Positions 17,479 to 26,362 of a stretch of 64,000 bases of DNA are shown piece by piece. Every line of letters starts with the position of its first letter. The first letter of the stretch is position 1. This DNA is from Zhongshania sp. R06B22 (GTDB lineage Bacteria > Pseudomonadota > Gammaproteobacteria > Pseudomonadales > Spongiibacteraceae), in assembly GCF_040892595.1 (NCBI RefSeq), contig NZ_JBFRYB010000001.1, positions 3,410,001-3,474,000 on the forward strand. Direction: 5' to 3'. The notes under the pieces are model-generated. The model saw only the letters and a program-made list of their open reading frames with translations. It did no database searches and was not told the origin of the DNA. The position numbers and the translations under genes were made by a program.

Positions 17479-18255
17479 CTAGAGGAAGCTTTCCAATTCG
17501 CGCAGCCAATCCTGCAATTTCTTCATGTTTTCTGGCCCAAGACGCCACATCCACTTACTGAGCGGATCGGCATTTTCCAGCACCGGATCAACATATTCGT
17601 ATAGTACTTTTGGCCGTTTCAGAGCAGCGTCGGCTGGAATAGCCTCTACCATTAGCAAATGCTCGATCATGGTCCGCAGCTGATTATCAAACGATTGGGG
17701 GTTACCCAATTCATTGTAAGTACCCTCCAAAAACGGTGACCATTTCTTGTAGTAAATCGCCACGTTCTTTGGCTCAACGGTCGTCACAGTATTGACCAGG
17801 CCGCTCCAACGCCCGTAATTTCCCGGGTCATTCAGGTAGCCGCGCTCGGTTTTAACCGCCAAGAACGGTTCCTTGTCGTAGACCATAGGCAAATGCTTGG
17901 TCGGAAAACGGTAGGTAGCCAACTGATCAACCACTGCCACCCATTTACGCACCTGTTCTTTAGGCTGTAACAATGTGGCCAAAGGCTCAGACAAGCTCGC
18001 CGCAGCCGCACGCATTTGCTCGTCGCTACCGTTAATGGCAACTGGGGGTGCCGGCGCCTTAGCCGCTTTTTCGCTATAGTCGTCTTCAGACTCTACCGCC
18101 AAGGTTTCTTTGACTGTCTTTTCTGGCTTCGCGTCATCGACAGCCTCAACAACTGTGTCGTAATACTCACTGTTAGTAGACCGATCTAGGACATACCAAA
18201 CAAACCCGGCAATCCCGACTATGACTACTACCGCAGACAAGGCTTTCCAATTCAT
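17479..18255 (-). CDS. DUF3014 domain-containing membrane protein
   Basis: A 258-residue protein with one N-terminal membrane helix (residues 5-24), an acidic, Ala/Pro/Lys-rich linker to about residue 75, and a DUF3014 body beginning at RAAAASLSEPLATLL and containing EQVRKWVAVVDQLATYRFP and a YLNDPGNYGRWSGLV segment. The C-terminal domain is probably periplasmic. Function unknown. A weak AGGA ribosome site precedes the ATG. A hairpin follows the gene. Confidence 0.82.
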   Translation of the reverse strand: MNWKALSAVVVIVGIAGFVWYVLDRSTNSEYYDTVVEAVDDAKPEKTVKETLAVESEDDYSEKAAKAPAPPVAINGSDEQMRAAAASLSEPLATLLQPKEQVRKWVAVVDQLATYRFPTKHLPMVYDKEPFLAVKTERGYLNDPGNYGRWSGLVNTVTTVEPKNVAIYYKKWSPFLEGTYNELGNPQSFDNQLRTMIEHLLMVEAIPADAALKRPKVLYEYVDPVLENADPLSKWMWRLGPENMKKLQDWLRELESFL

Positions 18256-18438
18256 TACAAAATCCTGTTTTGATTATGATGCAAGGGTATTCTCTGCTGT
18301 CATCCCTGGCAGGCAAGGCATTAACCCTAACGCCGGCAGCAACTACATGCAAATAATGACTTCATGTTATAACTGCCGCTTAGAATCATCAATACAGACG
18401 GCCACAAGGACCATATAACAGGGCAAATAAAATTGAAA

Positions 18439-18459
18439 AACGCCACAGAAAGTGGCGTT
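18439..18459 (-). terminator. Rho-independent terminator of the PA3496-like gene
   Basis: On the minus strand AACGCCAC-loop-GTGGCGTT is followed by a run of T, 40 bases after the small gene's stop. A standard terminator. Confidence 0.75.
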
Positions 18460-18498
18460 CAGAGGGCGCATTTACCAAATCACAGTAAAATCACATCC

Positions 18499-18681
18499 CT
18501 ATAGATCGAAATCGTCAAGTAAGCCCAGCTCATCCATCAAGCGTTTCCGCTCTAGGCGCTCTTCGATTTTTCGACGAATACTGCTATCGCCTCCGGCCTT
18601 AGGTCCCCGCACGTCAAAATCAACGGATGCGTCGTCCTCTAGGGTGTCGTCAATATCATCATCGGCTAGGTCATTTGCCAT
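18499..18681 (-). CDS. PA3496-family small protein
   Basis: A 60-residue, very acidic protein ending in RRKIEERLERKRLMDELG and DDFDL. The Arg/Glu helix and the DFDL end are the recognisable feature of the PA3496-like family, annotated as putative envelope-integrity proteins from Pseudomonas; the function is not settled. The gene has its own terminator and stands alone between the DUF3014 gene and sthA. Confidence 0.78.
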   Translation of the reverse strand: MANDLADDDIDDTLEDDASVDFDVRGPKAGGDSSIRRKIEERLERKRLMDELGLLDDFDL

Positions 18682-18885
18682 TGCTTGCCCACTCCAGTAC
18701 TGCGTAGATACAGAATGAACCCCTCGGCTATCCGCGGTTGTTCAGGGCACTATTTATGATGATATGAGATTTCTGTCAATACAAATTTATACCTAGAGGG
18801 TAAATATGTGATGGCTTCGATCGATTTAGCATACTGAGCAAGCACCGCCAAACAAGCTGAGCGAGGTGCGCCTGCCATCAGCTAG

Positions 18886-20277
18886 CTAAAGTCTGTTCAA
18901 ACCATTTAGGGCGGCAGTTCGATATGCCTCCGCCATGGTCGGGTAATTAAAGGTCGTTGTCACAAAATAGCGCAGCGTATTGCCGCCATTTTTCTGTTTC
19001 ATAATCGCTTGGCCGATATGAATAATTTCCGCCGCTTCGGCACCAAAGCAATGAATCCCTAATATTTCCAACGACTCGGGATGAAACAGTAATTTGAGCA
19101 TGCCGACGGTCTCGCCACTGATCTGACCTCGGGCGGTGTCTTTGAAAAACGCGCGCCCCACCTCGTAAGGAATCTTGGCCTCGGTCAGCTCGCGCTCAGT
19201 CTGCCCCACCGAACTAATTTCCGGCAGGGTATAAATACCGGTAGGCACATCATCGACAAAACGACAGCTATCCTTACCTCTTGCGGAAGCGGCGGCTGAT
19301 CGCCCTTGGTCGTAAGCGGCACTGGCTAAGCTCGGCCAACCGATGACATCACCGGCGCCAAAGATGCCGGGCACAGAAGTCTGATAATGTTCATCCACAA
19401 TTAATTGACCGCGATGATCGGTTTCTAGGCCAATGTTCTCTAAACCCAATTGGTGGGTATTGCCGCTTCGTCCATTGCACCACAGCAGCGCATCGGCATG
19501 GATACGTTTGCCCGATTCAAGCAAGACCTCCACACCTTTATCGCTGGCCTCAACGGATTGATACACCTCGCGATGGCGAATCATGACGCCCATATTGCGA
19601 AGCTGATAGCTGAGGGCGTCAGAAATTTCGTCGTCCAAAAACTCCAGCAGACGCTCACGACTATTAATCAGCTCAATCTTGATGCCGATGCCAGAAAAAA
19701 TCGACGCGTACTCACAGCCAATAACCCCGGCACCGTAAACAATAATTTTGTTCGGGGTATTCGTCATTTTTAAAATGGTATCGCTGTCATACACCCGCGG
19801 ATGAGCAAAATCGATATTTGCTGGCCGATACGGTCGCGAACCCGTCGCAATCACCACACTAGCCGCAGTTAGGGTTTCAACTTGACCCTCGTCAGAAACA
19901 ACTTCGATGGTATTTTTATCAATAAAATGTCCACGCCCAAAAATAAGGCGTATCTGATTGCGATAATAAAAACGACTGCGCATATCAACCTGCCGCGTAA
20001 TCACTTCATTGGCGTGGCTAAGTAGGCGGGGATAACTCAGCGTGCGGGCATCACCAATATCGCGAAATGCCGGCGTATTATTGTAGCGAATCGCCTGACG
20101 CACCATGTGTCGCAGTGCCTTAGATGGAATGGTGCCCTGATGAGTACAAGCTCCGCCAACTGAATTTTGGGCTTCGATCACAGCGACTCGGTGACCGTGT
20201 TTCATCGCGTTCAGCGCCGCACTTTCTCCGGCGGGACCACTGCCTAATACTAAAACGTCGTAATCAAATTTCGTCAC
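18886..20277 (-). CDS. sthA: Soluble pyridine nucleotide transhydrogenase
   Basis: A 463-residue flavoprotein started by GTG, with GAGGA seven bases upstream. FAD loop GSGPAGES, then [17 protein letters not shown], in which the disulfide cysteines of lipoamide dehydrogenases are changed to the Cys-Thr-His...Thr pattern typical of SthA; NAD(P) loop [12 protein letters not shown] and [14 protein letters not shown] follow. It transfers hydride between NADPH and NAD+ in the cytosol, draining excess NADPH. Stands alone, divergent from the methyltransferase gene. Confidence 0.95.
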   Translation of the reverse strand: MTKFDYDVLVLGSGPAGESAALNAMKHGHRVAVIEAQNSVGGACTHQGTIPSKALRHMVRQAIRYNNTPAFRDIGDARTLSYPRLLSHANEVITRQVDMRSRFYYRNQIRLIFGRGHFIDKNTIEVVSDEGQVETLTAASVVIATGSRPYRPANIDFAHPRVYDSDTILKMTNTPNKIIVYGAGVIGCEYASIFSGIGIKIELINSRERLLEFLDDEISDALSYQLRNMGVMIRHREVYQSVEASDKGVEVLLESGKRIHADALLWCNGRSGNTHQLGLENIGLETDHRGQLIVDEHYQTSVPGIFGAGDVIGWPSLASAAYDQGRSAAASARGKDSCRFVDDVPTGIYTLPEISSVGQTERELTEAKIPYEVGRAFFKDTARGQISGETVGMLKLLFHPESLEILGIHCFGAEAAEIIHIGQAIMKQKNGGNTLRYFVTTTFNYPTMAEAYRTAALNGLNRL

Positions 20278-20448
20278 AGACTTTGTCCTCTACAGCAAAT
20301 AAACCAATAACACAGCCACCATACGCGCATCACATCTCGGCGTGTTGATTCTGGTAATACTTTGTTTTCACTATTAAGATCACAATTTTAAACGCGACCA
20401 TAACGCATTTACAGAAATTAATAGCTCATACTTTAGTCGGAGTGTTCA

Positions 20449-21072
20449 ATGCCTAGTGCAGCCGCTAAGCACGTTCGAGAATATTTTGGGGTCCGCACTC
20501 TACTTGCGACACATGCCGATATGCGCCGCCTAAAACGCGAGACCAAGGCCACCCACCTACACGGCAATAAGCTCTGGGGAAGCGCCTATCTACTGATCGA
20601 CTACCTGCAAGAAAACCCACTGCCCGCTGCCAGCAAGGTGCTTGATTTAGGCTGTGGCTGGGGATTAGCCAGCATATATTGCGCCAAGTATCTTGGCAGC
20701 GCGGTCACCGCACTCGATGCCGACCCCGCCGTATTCCCGTACTTATCGCTGCTAGCCCAGCACAACGATGTTGATATAAACACCCAATGCGCACATTTCA
20801 ATCAGCTAGACGCCCACACCCTTGCTCAGTACGACACTATTATTGCCAGCGATATCTGCTTTTGGGACGACATGAGCGAACAGGTATTCGATTTAATTCA
20901 ACGCGCTGTTGATGCCGGGGTTAAGAAAATCATTATTGCCGATCCTCATCGGCCACCGTTTTTAGCGGTAGCGGAGGCCTGCATTGACGATTTTTTTGCT
21001 GAGCTCATGCCTCGTGAAGCCTTGGCAAGGCGCCATCACCGCGGCAGCATATTGTTGATCGAGAACGCCTAA
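20449..21072 (+). CDS. Class I SAM-dependent methyltransferase (ETFB-lysine methyltransferase-like)
   Basis: A 207-residue methyltransferase with LDLGCGWGLASIYCA near residue 65 (SAM motif I), the acidic end of strand 2 in ALDADP, and IIASDICFWDDM near 140, which resembles the DxxY/W motif of the lysine methyltransferase-16 group (ETFB KMT and relatives). So a protein target is possible, but the acceptor is not readable. It stands just upstream of a PAP2 gene but with a 110-base gap, so co-transcription is uncertain. Confidence 0.8.
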   Translation: MPSAAAKHVREYFGVRTLLATHADMRRLKRETKATHLHGNKLWGSAYLLIDYLQENPLPAASKVLDLGCGWGLASIYCAKYLGSAVTALDADPAVFPYLSLLAQHNDVDINTQCAHFNQLDAHTLAQYDTIIASDICFWDDMSEQVFDLIQRAVDAGVKKIIIADPHRPPFLAVAEACIDDFFAELMPREALARRHHRGSILLIENA

Positions 21073-21183
21073 GAAATCTTAATAAGTCAGAAAAAATCAC
21101 CGCGCGCTGTCTTTAAACTGCAACACCGTCGTCACAATACTGAAAACACATCCGCGTATTGTTTTAGTTGTGAGGATAAAACT

Positions 21184-21714
21184 ATGCGCTTAATACAGTC
21201 GATTAATCAGTTCGATGTGCGAATGTTTCTGGCTTGCGTTAATACTCGCCACCAGCAGCACTTATCTCGTGTAGCCCGCAGTGTATCAAAAACTGGCGAC
21301 GGCTACGCCCAACTCGGCCTCCCCCTTTGCGCTTACGCCATAGGTGTCAACCAAGGCCTAGCCTATTTTAGCGCGGTGATTATTAGTTTTGCCGCCTGGC
21401 TACCCGCCTACTGGGTGCTTAAAAACACCTGCCGTAGAAAACGCCCCCCAGCGGCCATCCCGGCATTCAGCGCGGCGATTATTGCCTCAGACGAATTTAG
21501 CTTTCCCTCAGGCCACACCGCCGCCGCATTTCTGCTGGCGACCATGACTGTACTGTTCTTTGGTGCGGCCGGGATACCACTGTTTATATGGGCCACCGCC
21601 GTCGGGGCGTCACGGGTTATTCTCGGGGTGCATTTCCCCACCGACACCCTCGCCGGCGCCAGCCTAGGCATGGGCATAGCATACTTAGGACATTCTATTG
21701 TCACGGCGATCTAG
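21184..21714 (+). CDS. PAP2-family membrane phosphatase
   Basis: A 176-residue membrane protein with several hydrophobic helices and the three PAP2 motifs: KNTCRRKRPP (KxxxxxxRP) near residue 80, FPSGHTAAAF (PSGH) near 105, and SRVILGVHFPTDTLAG (SRxxxxxHxxxD) near 145. Members dephosphorylate lipid phosphates such as phosphatidic acid or undecaprenyl pyrophosphate. GTGAGGATAAAACT provides the ribosome site. The neighbouring glycosyltransferase suggests a lipid-phosphate role in glycolipid or carrier recycling, which is inference. Confidence 0.9.
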   Translation: MRLIQSINQFDVRMFLACVNTRHQQHLSRVARSVSKTGDGYAQLGLPLCAYAIGVNQGLAYFSAVIISFAAWLPAYWVLKNTCRRKRPPAAIPAFSAAIIASDEFSFPSGHTAAAFLLATMTVLFFGAAGIPLFIWATAVGASRVILGVHFPTDTLAGASLGMGIAYLGHSIVTAI

Positions 21715-21809
21715 GTCTATCCCGCGATCCACTCGGGGGCAAGCGCCATCCACACCACTCTTTATATTTATGACCTTAGCCAGCGCGCTCCCAACACCAG
21801 AGACCGATT

Positions 21810-22871
21810 ATGAAACTGCTTTACGGCGTACAGGGAACCGGTAACGGCCATATCTCCCGCGCCCGCATGATGGCCAAGCACTTTACGGAAAAAAATGTCG
21901 ACGTCCGCTTTTTATTTTCAGGACGCGCATCCGAACAGTATTTTGATATGGACATTTTTGGTGACTACCAGCTCCGCGACGGGCTCACATTCGCCACTGA
22001 CAAAGGTAGTATCAGCGCGCTAAAAACCTTGGCTCAGCTTAAACCACTGACCTTTATTCGCGATGTTCGCAATCTTGATCTGAGTAGCTATGACGCCGTG
22101 ATAACCGACTTTGAACCGGTCACGGCCTGGGCCGCTAGGCTACAAAAAAAGCCTATTATAGGCGTCGGCCACCAGTATGCATTTGACTACCCAGAGGTCC
22201 CACAAAGTGGCGTGGACTTGCGCAACCGACTAATTATGCGGTTCTTTGCACCAGTGCAATATCGACTGGGCTTACACTGGAGTCACTTCAACGCCAACAT
22301 CGCACCACCTATCATCAATCCCGACGAGATTCGCCAGCCCTGCACCACACCCCCACATATTGTGGTGTATCTCCCCTTTGAGGATCAGCGGCAGGTTAGT
22401 GAAGTACTAGCAAAATTCCCGAAACAGAAATTTATTCAGTACGCGCCTCAGCTAGAACGTGAGGAATGCGGAAATATCAGCCGCCGGCCCACCAGCTTGC
22501 ACGATTTTAAACACCAGCTCTGTCATGCCAAGGGCGTTATATGCAATGCCGGCTTTGAGTTAATCAGCGAATGCTTGCACATGGGGATTCCCGCCTTAGC
22601 CAAGCCGGTTGCCGGCCAAGCAGAGCAATTAGGAAACGCCGCCGCCTTGAAACAGCTCGGGCTCGCCAGCGTAATGCACGATTTTTCGGCAATCGATATT
22701 GAGAACTGGCTCGCCAATACCCCCTCACAGCGGCCCGCCCACTACCCCGATGTTGCGGCGGCAATCTGCGACTGGCTGCTAAGTGGCGAGTGGCATGACA
22801 GCAGTGGTTTAGTGTCCTCACTCTGGGAACAAAGCGGTCGACCTAGTCATACGATTGCGGCAACGGGCTGA
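21810..22871 (+). CDS. MJ1255/VC2487-family glycosyltransferase
   Basis: A 353-residue GT-B-like protein. The start LLYGVQGTGNGHISRARMMA is the signature of this family (a Gly-rich loop like that of MurG and the UDP-glucuronosyltransferases), and the C-terminal half holds VICNAGFELISECLHMGIP and KPVAGQAEQLGNAAAL, the donor-binding region. Acceptor unknown; relatives are linked to glycolipid formation. The next gene starts 8 bases on. Confidence 0.87.
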   Translation: MKLLYGVQGTGNGHISRARMMAKHFTEKNVDVRFLFSGRASEQYFDMDIFGDYQLRDGLTFATDKGSISALKTLAQLKPLTFIRDVRNLDLSSYDAVITDFEPVTAWAARLQKKPIIGVGHQYAFDYPEVPQSGVDLRNRLIMRFFAPVQYRLGLHWSHFNANIAPPIINPDEIRQPCTTPPHIVVYLPFEDQRQVSEVLAKFPKQKFIQYAPQLEREECGNISRRPTSLHDFKHQLCHAKGVICNAGFELISECLHMGIPALAKPVAGQAEQLGNAAALKQLGLASVMHDFSAIDIENWLANTPSQRPAHYPDVAAAICDWLLSGEWHDSSGLVSSLWEQSGRPSHTIAATG

Positions 22872-22879
22872 CATTATTA

Positions 22880-24010
22880 ATGAAATATAGCGATCGAGAC
22901 CACCCTCAGAATCTTTCGGTCAGTATGGAAAGCGCGCTGCACGGACCCGAGCTACCCGATTTTACTGATGTTATGGACGAATGCCGCGGTCGGCTGCGCA
23001 ACCGCTTGTCTGAACTGATCTCTATGGAGCAGCTTTGCCGTCAGGCCGGTGACTTAATTTCTACCCGTACCGAAGCGCTCATTGACGTTAAGGACTTCAC
23101 CCTGCCCTTGGTGTCACTTACCATTGGCAACCCTCATACCGCAAAACATTGCCTACTGCTGACCGCCGGTATTCACGGCGTGGAACGCATCGGCACCCAG
23201 GTTTTACTAGCGTGGTTAGAAACGGTTATTGAGCGTTGTCGCTGGGACGCCCTTTGGCGCGCGCAGTTTAATACCGATATTGCCATCGTGGCGGTACCTA
23301 TCGTCAATCCCGGCGGCATGCTTCAGGACTCACGCTGCAATCCCAACGGGGTTGACTTGAATCGTCACGCCCCTATCGACGCTGAAGACAAGGTACCTTT
23401 TTTGATTGGCGGTCAGCGCATTTCAAAAGCGATTCCCTGGTATCGAGGTAAACGTGGCGCAGAAGCTGAAGTTGAATTTGTCGCCCTGCAAAATATAATC
23501 AATCGTTACTGCCAGATAGATCGTCCGAGTATGCTTATCGATTTTCACTCCGGCTTCGGCTTTCAAGATCAGCTCTGGATTCCCTATGCCTATCGGCGCC
23601 AACCCATTGACGACATTGCTAGCTACGTTGCACTTAAATTACTGTGGGAGCGCAATTTCCCCCATCACAATTACGTCTTTGGCCCGCAGGCGATGCACTA
23701 CCTAAGCCACGGTGATATCTGGGATTACTTCCATCGCCAATGCCGCGCCGACGGTATCACCCTGCTGCCGCTGACCTTAGAAATGGGATCATGGCTGTGG
23801 GTTAAAAAACACCCCCAACAACTGTTTAGCTTTGCGGGATTATTCAACCCGACTGTGCCCCATCGCCAAGCCAGGGTCTTGCGAGGCCACCTACTACTGA
23901 TTGACTTCCTACTCGCCGCAGCTCGGAATATCGAGTACTGGCAGCCCAGTGGCGAGCAGGAGCGTGAAATGCAGCAGATGGCACAGAGTCTTTGGTATCG
24001 GCAGTTATGA
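22880..24010 (+). CDS. M14-type zinc carboxypeptidase-like protein
   Basis: A 376-residue protein carrying the M14/AstE-like metal ligands: TAGIHGVERIG (HxxE) near residue 95, NPNGVDLNRH near 150, a third His in LIDFHSGFG near 217 and a late Glu in LTLEMGSW near 295. No signal peptide is seen, so it is probably cytosolic. The reaction could be amide hydrolysis on a peptide or an N-acyl compound; the substrate is unknown. It lies 8 bases after the glycosyltransferase, and its stop overlaps the next start by 4 bases (ATGA), so the three are one transcript. Confidence 0.85.
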   Translation: MKYSDRDHPQNLSVSMESALHGPELPDFTDVMDECRGRLRNRLSELISMEQLCRQAGDLISTRTEALIDVKDFTLPLVSLTIGNPHTAKHCLLLTAGIHGVERIGTQVLLAWLETVIERCRWDALWRAQFNTDIAIVAVPIVNPGGMLQDSRCNPNGVDLNRHAPIDAEDKVPFLIGGQRISKAIPWYRGKRGAEAEVEFVALQNIINRYCQIDRPSMLIDFHSGFGFQDQLWIPYAYRRQPIDDIASYVALKLLWERNFPHHNYVFGPQAMHYLSHGDIWDYFHRQCRADGITLLPLTLEMGSWLWVKKHPQQLFSFAGLFNPTVPHRQARVLRGHLLLIDFLLAAARNIEYWQPSGEQEREMQQMAQSLWYRQL

Positions 24011-24798
24011 CAGCCCTAGACACCGCACAAGGCCGTTACACGCCCGATATTAAACACTGGATATTTCTTCGTGGTCTAAGTCGCGAGCAAGCGCACTGGG
24101 GAGACTTTATACAGCGCTGCGAGGCCGAACTTGGCTGGTGCTGCCACGCCATTGACCTACCAGGATTCGGCAGCGAGCATCAGCGCCCCTCGCCGCTCAC
24201 TATCGCTGATATTCGCCGCGACGTTCAACAGCGACTGCCACAGGACATCATCGCCAGCGGGCAAGCCTTTGGCGTGGTGGCGCTTTCTTTAGGTGCTATG
24301 GTTGCGCTAGATTGGTTAGCGGCGGCGCCCAAAGACATTGCCAAGGCCATTTTTATCAGTAGCAGCAGCGCAGATTGCGGACTACTTAAACGCATAAAAC
24401 CCAGCGCCATTCCCACCACCGCCCGCGCACTCTTAGCCACTTCACACCCTAGCCAAGAACGCGCCATACTCAAGATGGTAAGCAATAACAAAGCCCAACA
24501 CGCCGAGTTACTAGACCAGTGGTGCCGCATTCGAGCACTGCGCCCAGCCAGTAAACGCAATGTACTGCGCCAGCTTATTGCCGCATCGACATTCAAATCA
24601 CCGCCAGCCACTAGTATTTACAATGCTAAGGGCCATTTCATCAGTAGCCGCGCCGACCGCATGGTTTCCTATCAATGCAGTGAATACCTTGCCAAAAAAT
24701 ATCACTGCTGGCTGACACTGCATAATACCGCCGGTCATGACCTACCGATTGATGATGCCGCGTGGTTAATTGGCGTATTCAAAACAATCCAAGGCTAA
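24007..24798 (+). CDS. Alpha/beta hydrolase
   Basis: A 263-residue hydrolase starting at the ATG that overlaps the preceding stop (ATGA); a frame start 15 bases earlier lacks support. FLRGLSREQAHWG gives the oxyanion region, DLPGFG strand 4, VALSLGAMVALDW the nucleophile elbow with Ser near residue 100, and NTAGHDLPIDD the catalytic His near 250. The elbow SLG variant (SxG) resembles BioH/MhpC-like esterases. Substrate unknown. Confidence 0.8.
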   Translation: MTALDTAQGRYTPDIKHWIFLRGLSREQAHWGDFIQRCEAELGWCCHAIDLPGFGSEHQRPSPLTIADIRRDVQQRLPQDIIASGQAFGVVALSLGAMVALDWLAAAPKDIAKAIFISSSSADCGLLKRIKPSAIPTTARALLATSHPSQERAILKMVSNNKAQHAELLDQWCRIRALRPASKRNVLRQLIAASTFKSPPATSIYNAKGHFISSRADRMVSYQCSEYLAKKYHCWLTLHNTAGHDLPIDDAAWLIGVFKTIQG

Positions 24799-24960
24799 AG
24801 TCACAGTTGCTCGCCATTTGCGGCTGTGCGCCATTCAATAATTGCGATAGCGAATACTTTATTTAGAGAAGGGAACTAGAAAGACCGCCAGAGTAGGACC
24901 GAGAGAGATCACTCACAGCCAACACGCCTGTCCTTAGTAAAATACCAAATCTACCCGCCG

Positions 24961-25428
24961 CTACAGCTCACTCATTAAGTCTTCAATAAAGTGGGCGGAT
25001 AATTCATGTCTTCCTGCATATCCAGATTTCGCGTAGACAGTACTCGCCTGCAGCCGGACGGTTTTTTCCTTCACATTACGAAGACTGGCAACCTCCTTCA
25101 TTGATAACCCTTTGATAAGCAGCAAGGCGACCTCGCTCTCTGACGGCGTCAATCCCCACTGGTTAAATTGCTCGCGAATAACGGTCAGTAGCTCTCCTGC
25201 AAGCCTTGCATTTTTAGACTTCTCTTCCCTGATAACCAAGCTCAACTGCCTGACATGTTGCAATTCACGAAATAAAATAATGGCAATAGCGACAAACACG
25301 CTGAACTCAATAAGAACATGCAGGCGACTATCTCCACCGCCGGCAATATCAGTGATGATATCGTAAGCAAAAAACAAACTTGCCGATGCCAGCACCATTG
25401 CCGGCAGATACTTGAGCAATATCTTCAT
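24961..25428 (-). CDS. Membrane-bound LuxR-type transcription regulator
   Basis: A 155-residue protein with two hydrophobic helices (residues 4-25 and 36-56), a short charged linker and a C-terminal LuxR HTH (GLTPSESEVALLLIKGLSMKE, then RNVKEKTVRLQAS, split over two helices). The usual VR/HVN..K pattern is kept in KEKTVRLQASTVYAKSG. Since it is anchored by two helices, it may sense a membrane or redox cue. It lies 42 bases after a cytochrome b gene and is probably co-transcribed with it. Confidence 0.8.
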   Translation of the reverse strand: MKILLKYLPAMVLASASLFFAYDIITDIAGGGDSRLHVLIEFSVFVAIAIILFRELQHVRQLSLVIREEKSKNARLAGELLTVIREQFNQWGLTPSESEVALLLIKGLSMKEVASLRNVKEKTVRLQASTVYAKSGYAGRHELSAHFIEDLMSEL

Positions 25429-25470
25429 CTATCTCCCGCATATCTCATACCTAGTATGCTGCCGGTATTT

Positions 25471-26022
25471 TCATCTATTGAACATTTTCTTCCAAATGGC
25501 CTCGCCACTCAAGGTATGGAGTATGACAGCGCCGACGTGCAGGGCTAAATATAATGGAATTAGGGATTCACCCACTTCATGCGTCTCCTCAATAAATTCA
25601 AATATACTGCTATCAACGCCGCTTCCAAGTACAAATAACGCGGTACCGCTTATCGCCATCCATGCAAACAATATTAAGCCAAAGGCTTGGGTGATGCCCG
25701 ACAAGCCTTGATGAGGGCCGCGCTCGGGCACACCCAGTCTTAATAGTGTTCTCAGATCTTCTAGAGCCAAGCCCCACTGACGCCGCGAAAATGGCGACCA
25801 TCCCCTGAAAGAAAGTGCTTGCTGACCGCTAAGCCCCGCCGAAATCCGCAGTAACATAAAGGCAGCCAAGGAAAGTCCCAAATAAGCATGGGCTAAATAG
25901 CCTAGCGATTCAGCACTGCCCTCAGCCCATTCGCCCGTTAAAAACGCGGTAATACCAAATACCGCAATCCCCAGGTGAATGGCCTTGGCGTACGTCGGAT
26001 AAGAGTGCGTATGTTCTACCAT
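25471..26022 (-). CDS. Cytochrome b561-type membrane protein
   Basis: About 183 residues from the internal ATG at 26022 (MVEHTHSYP...); the frame could extend nine residues further up. Four predicted membrane helices, with His at KAIHLGIAVFG, GYLAHAYLGLSLAAF, EETHEVGES and LHVGAVILHTLSGE as likely haem ligands. The family shuttles electrons between quinol and periplasmic or outside partners. The partner is not encoded next to it; the LuxR-type gene downstream may regulate it. Confidence 0.82.
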   Translation of the reverse strand: MVEHTHSYPTYAKAIHLGIAVFGITAFLTGEWAEGSAESLGYLAHAYLGLSLAAFMLLRISAGLSGQQALSFRGWSPFSRRQWGLALEDLRTLLRLGVPERGPHQGLSGITQAFGLILFAWMAISGTALFVLGSGVDSSIFEFIEETHEVGESLIPLYLALHVGAVILHTLSGEAIWKKMFNR

Positions 26023-26355
26023 GACAAGCTCCAAATAACAGACTAACAATTAACTTCCAGGAACTAAGTTATCCTGTATTTGCAGCAAAGGAATTGGGCA
26101 AACCCCCAGTATCAGCGCATTAGGGCATATGTCCTATGGGATTTTGCTCGCTCAATACATAGTCGATATCTCGACAAGGTCGCCGAGACGCGCAAGACGT
26201 TTTGTAAATACCAAGAAAAAATATCGGTGGTCTAGAGAAAAGGCTAATGACCCAAAGCTTGCCCCCTTTCTCAAGCGGAAACAGACTTTGGCCATATACG
26301 ATCCCGAGGGAAGCTGAGCTATATATTGATTTTCATTTGGCCTAGGCTGGCGAGC
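26023..26355. other. Non-coding gap of about 330 bases
   Basis: Lies between the cytochrome b start and the end of the OlsF-like gene. A 62-codon plus-strand frame at 26129-26317 has no ribosome site and no recognisable homology, so it is not called. Nothing else is seen except a hairpin at its 3' end. Confidence 0.4.
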
Positions 26356-26362
26356 TTAGGCC
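26339..26362 (-). terminator. Hairpin overlapping the OlsF-like stop codon
   Basis: GGCCTAAGC and GCCTAGGCC pair with one mismatch over TCGCCA, overlapping the stop codon at 26356. No T-tail, so a weak terminator candidate. Confidence 0.35.

Noticed and set aside
26129..26317. A 62-codon plus-strand frame between the cytochrome b and OlsF-like genes
   Set aside because: No ribosome site, no recognisable motif, and it lies in AT-rich spacer next to a hairpin; not supported as a gene.
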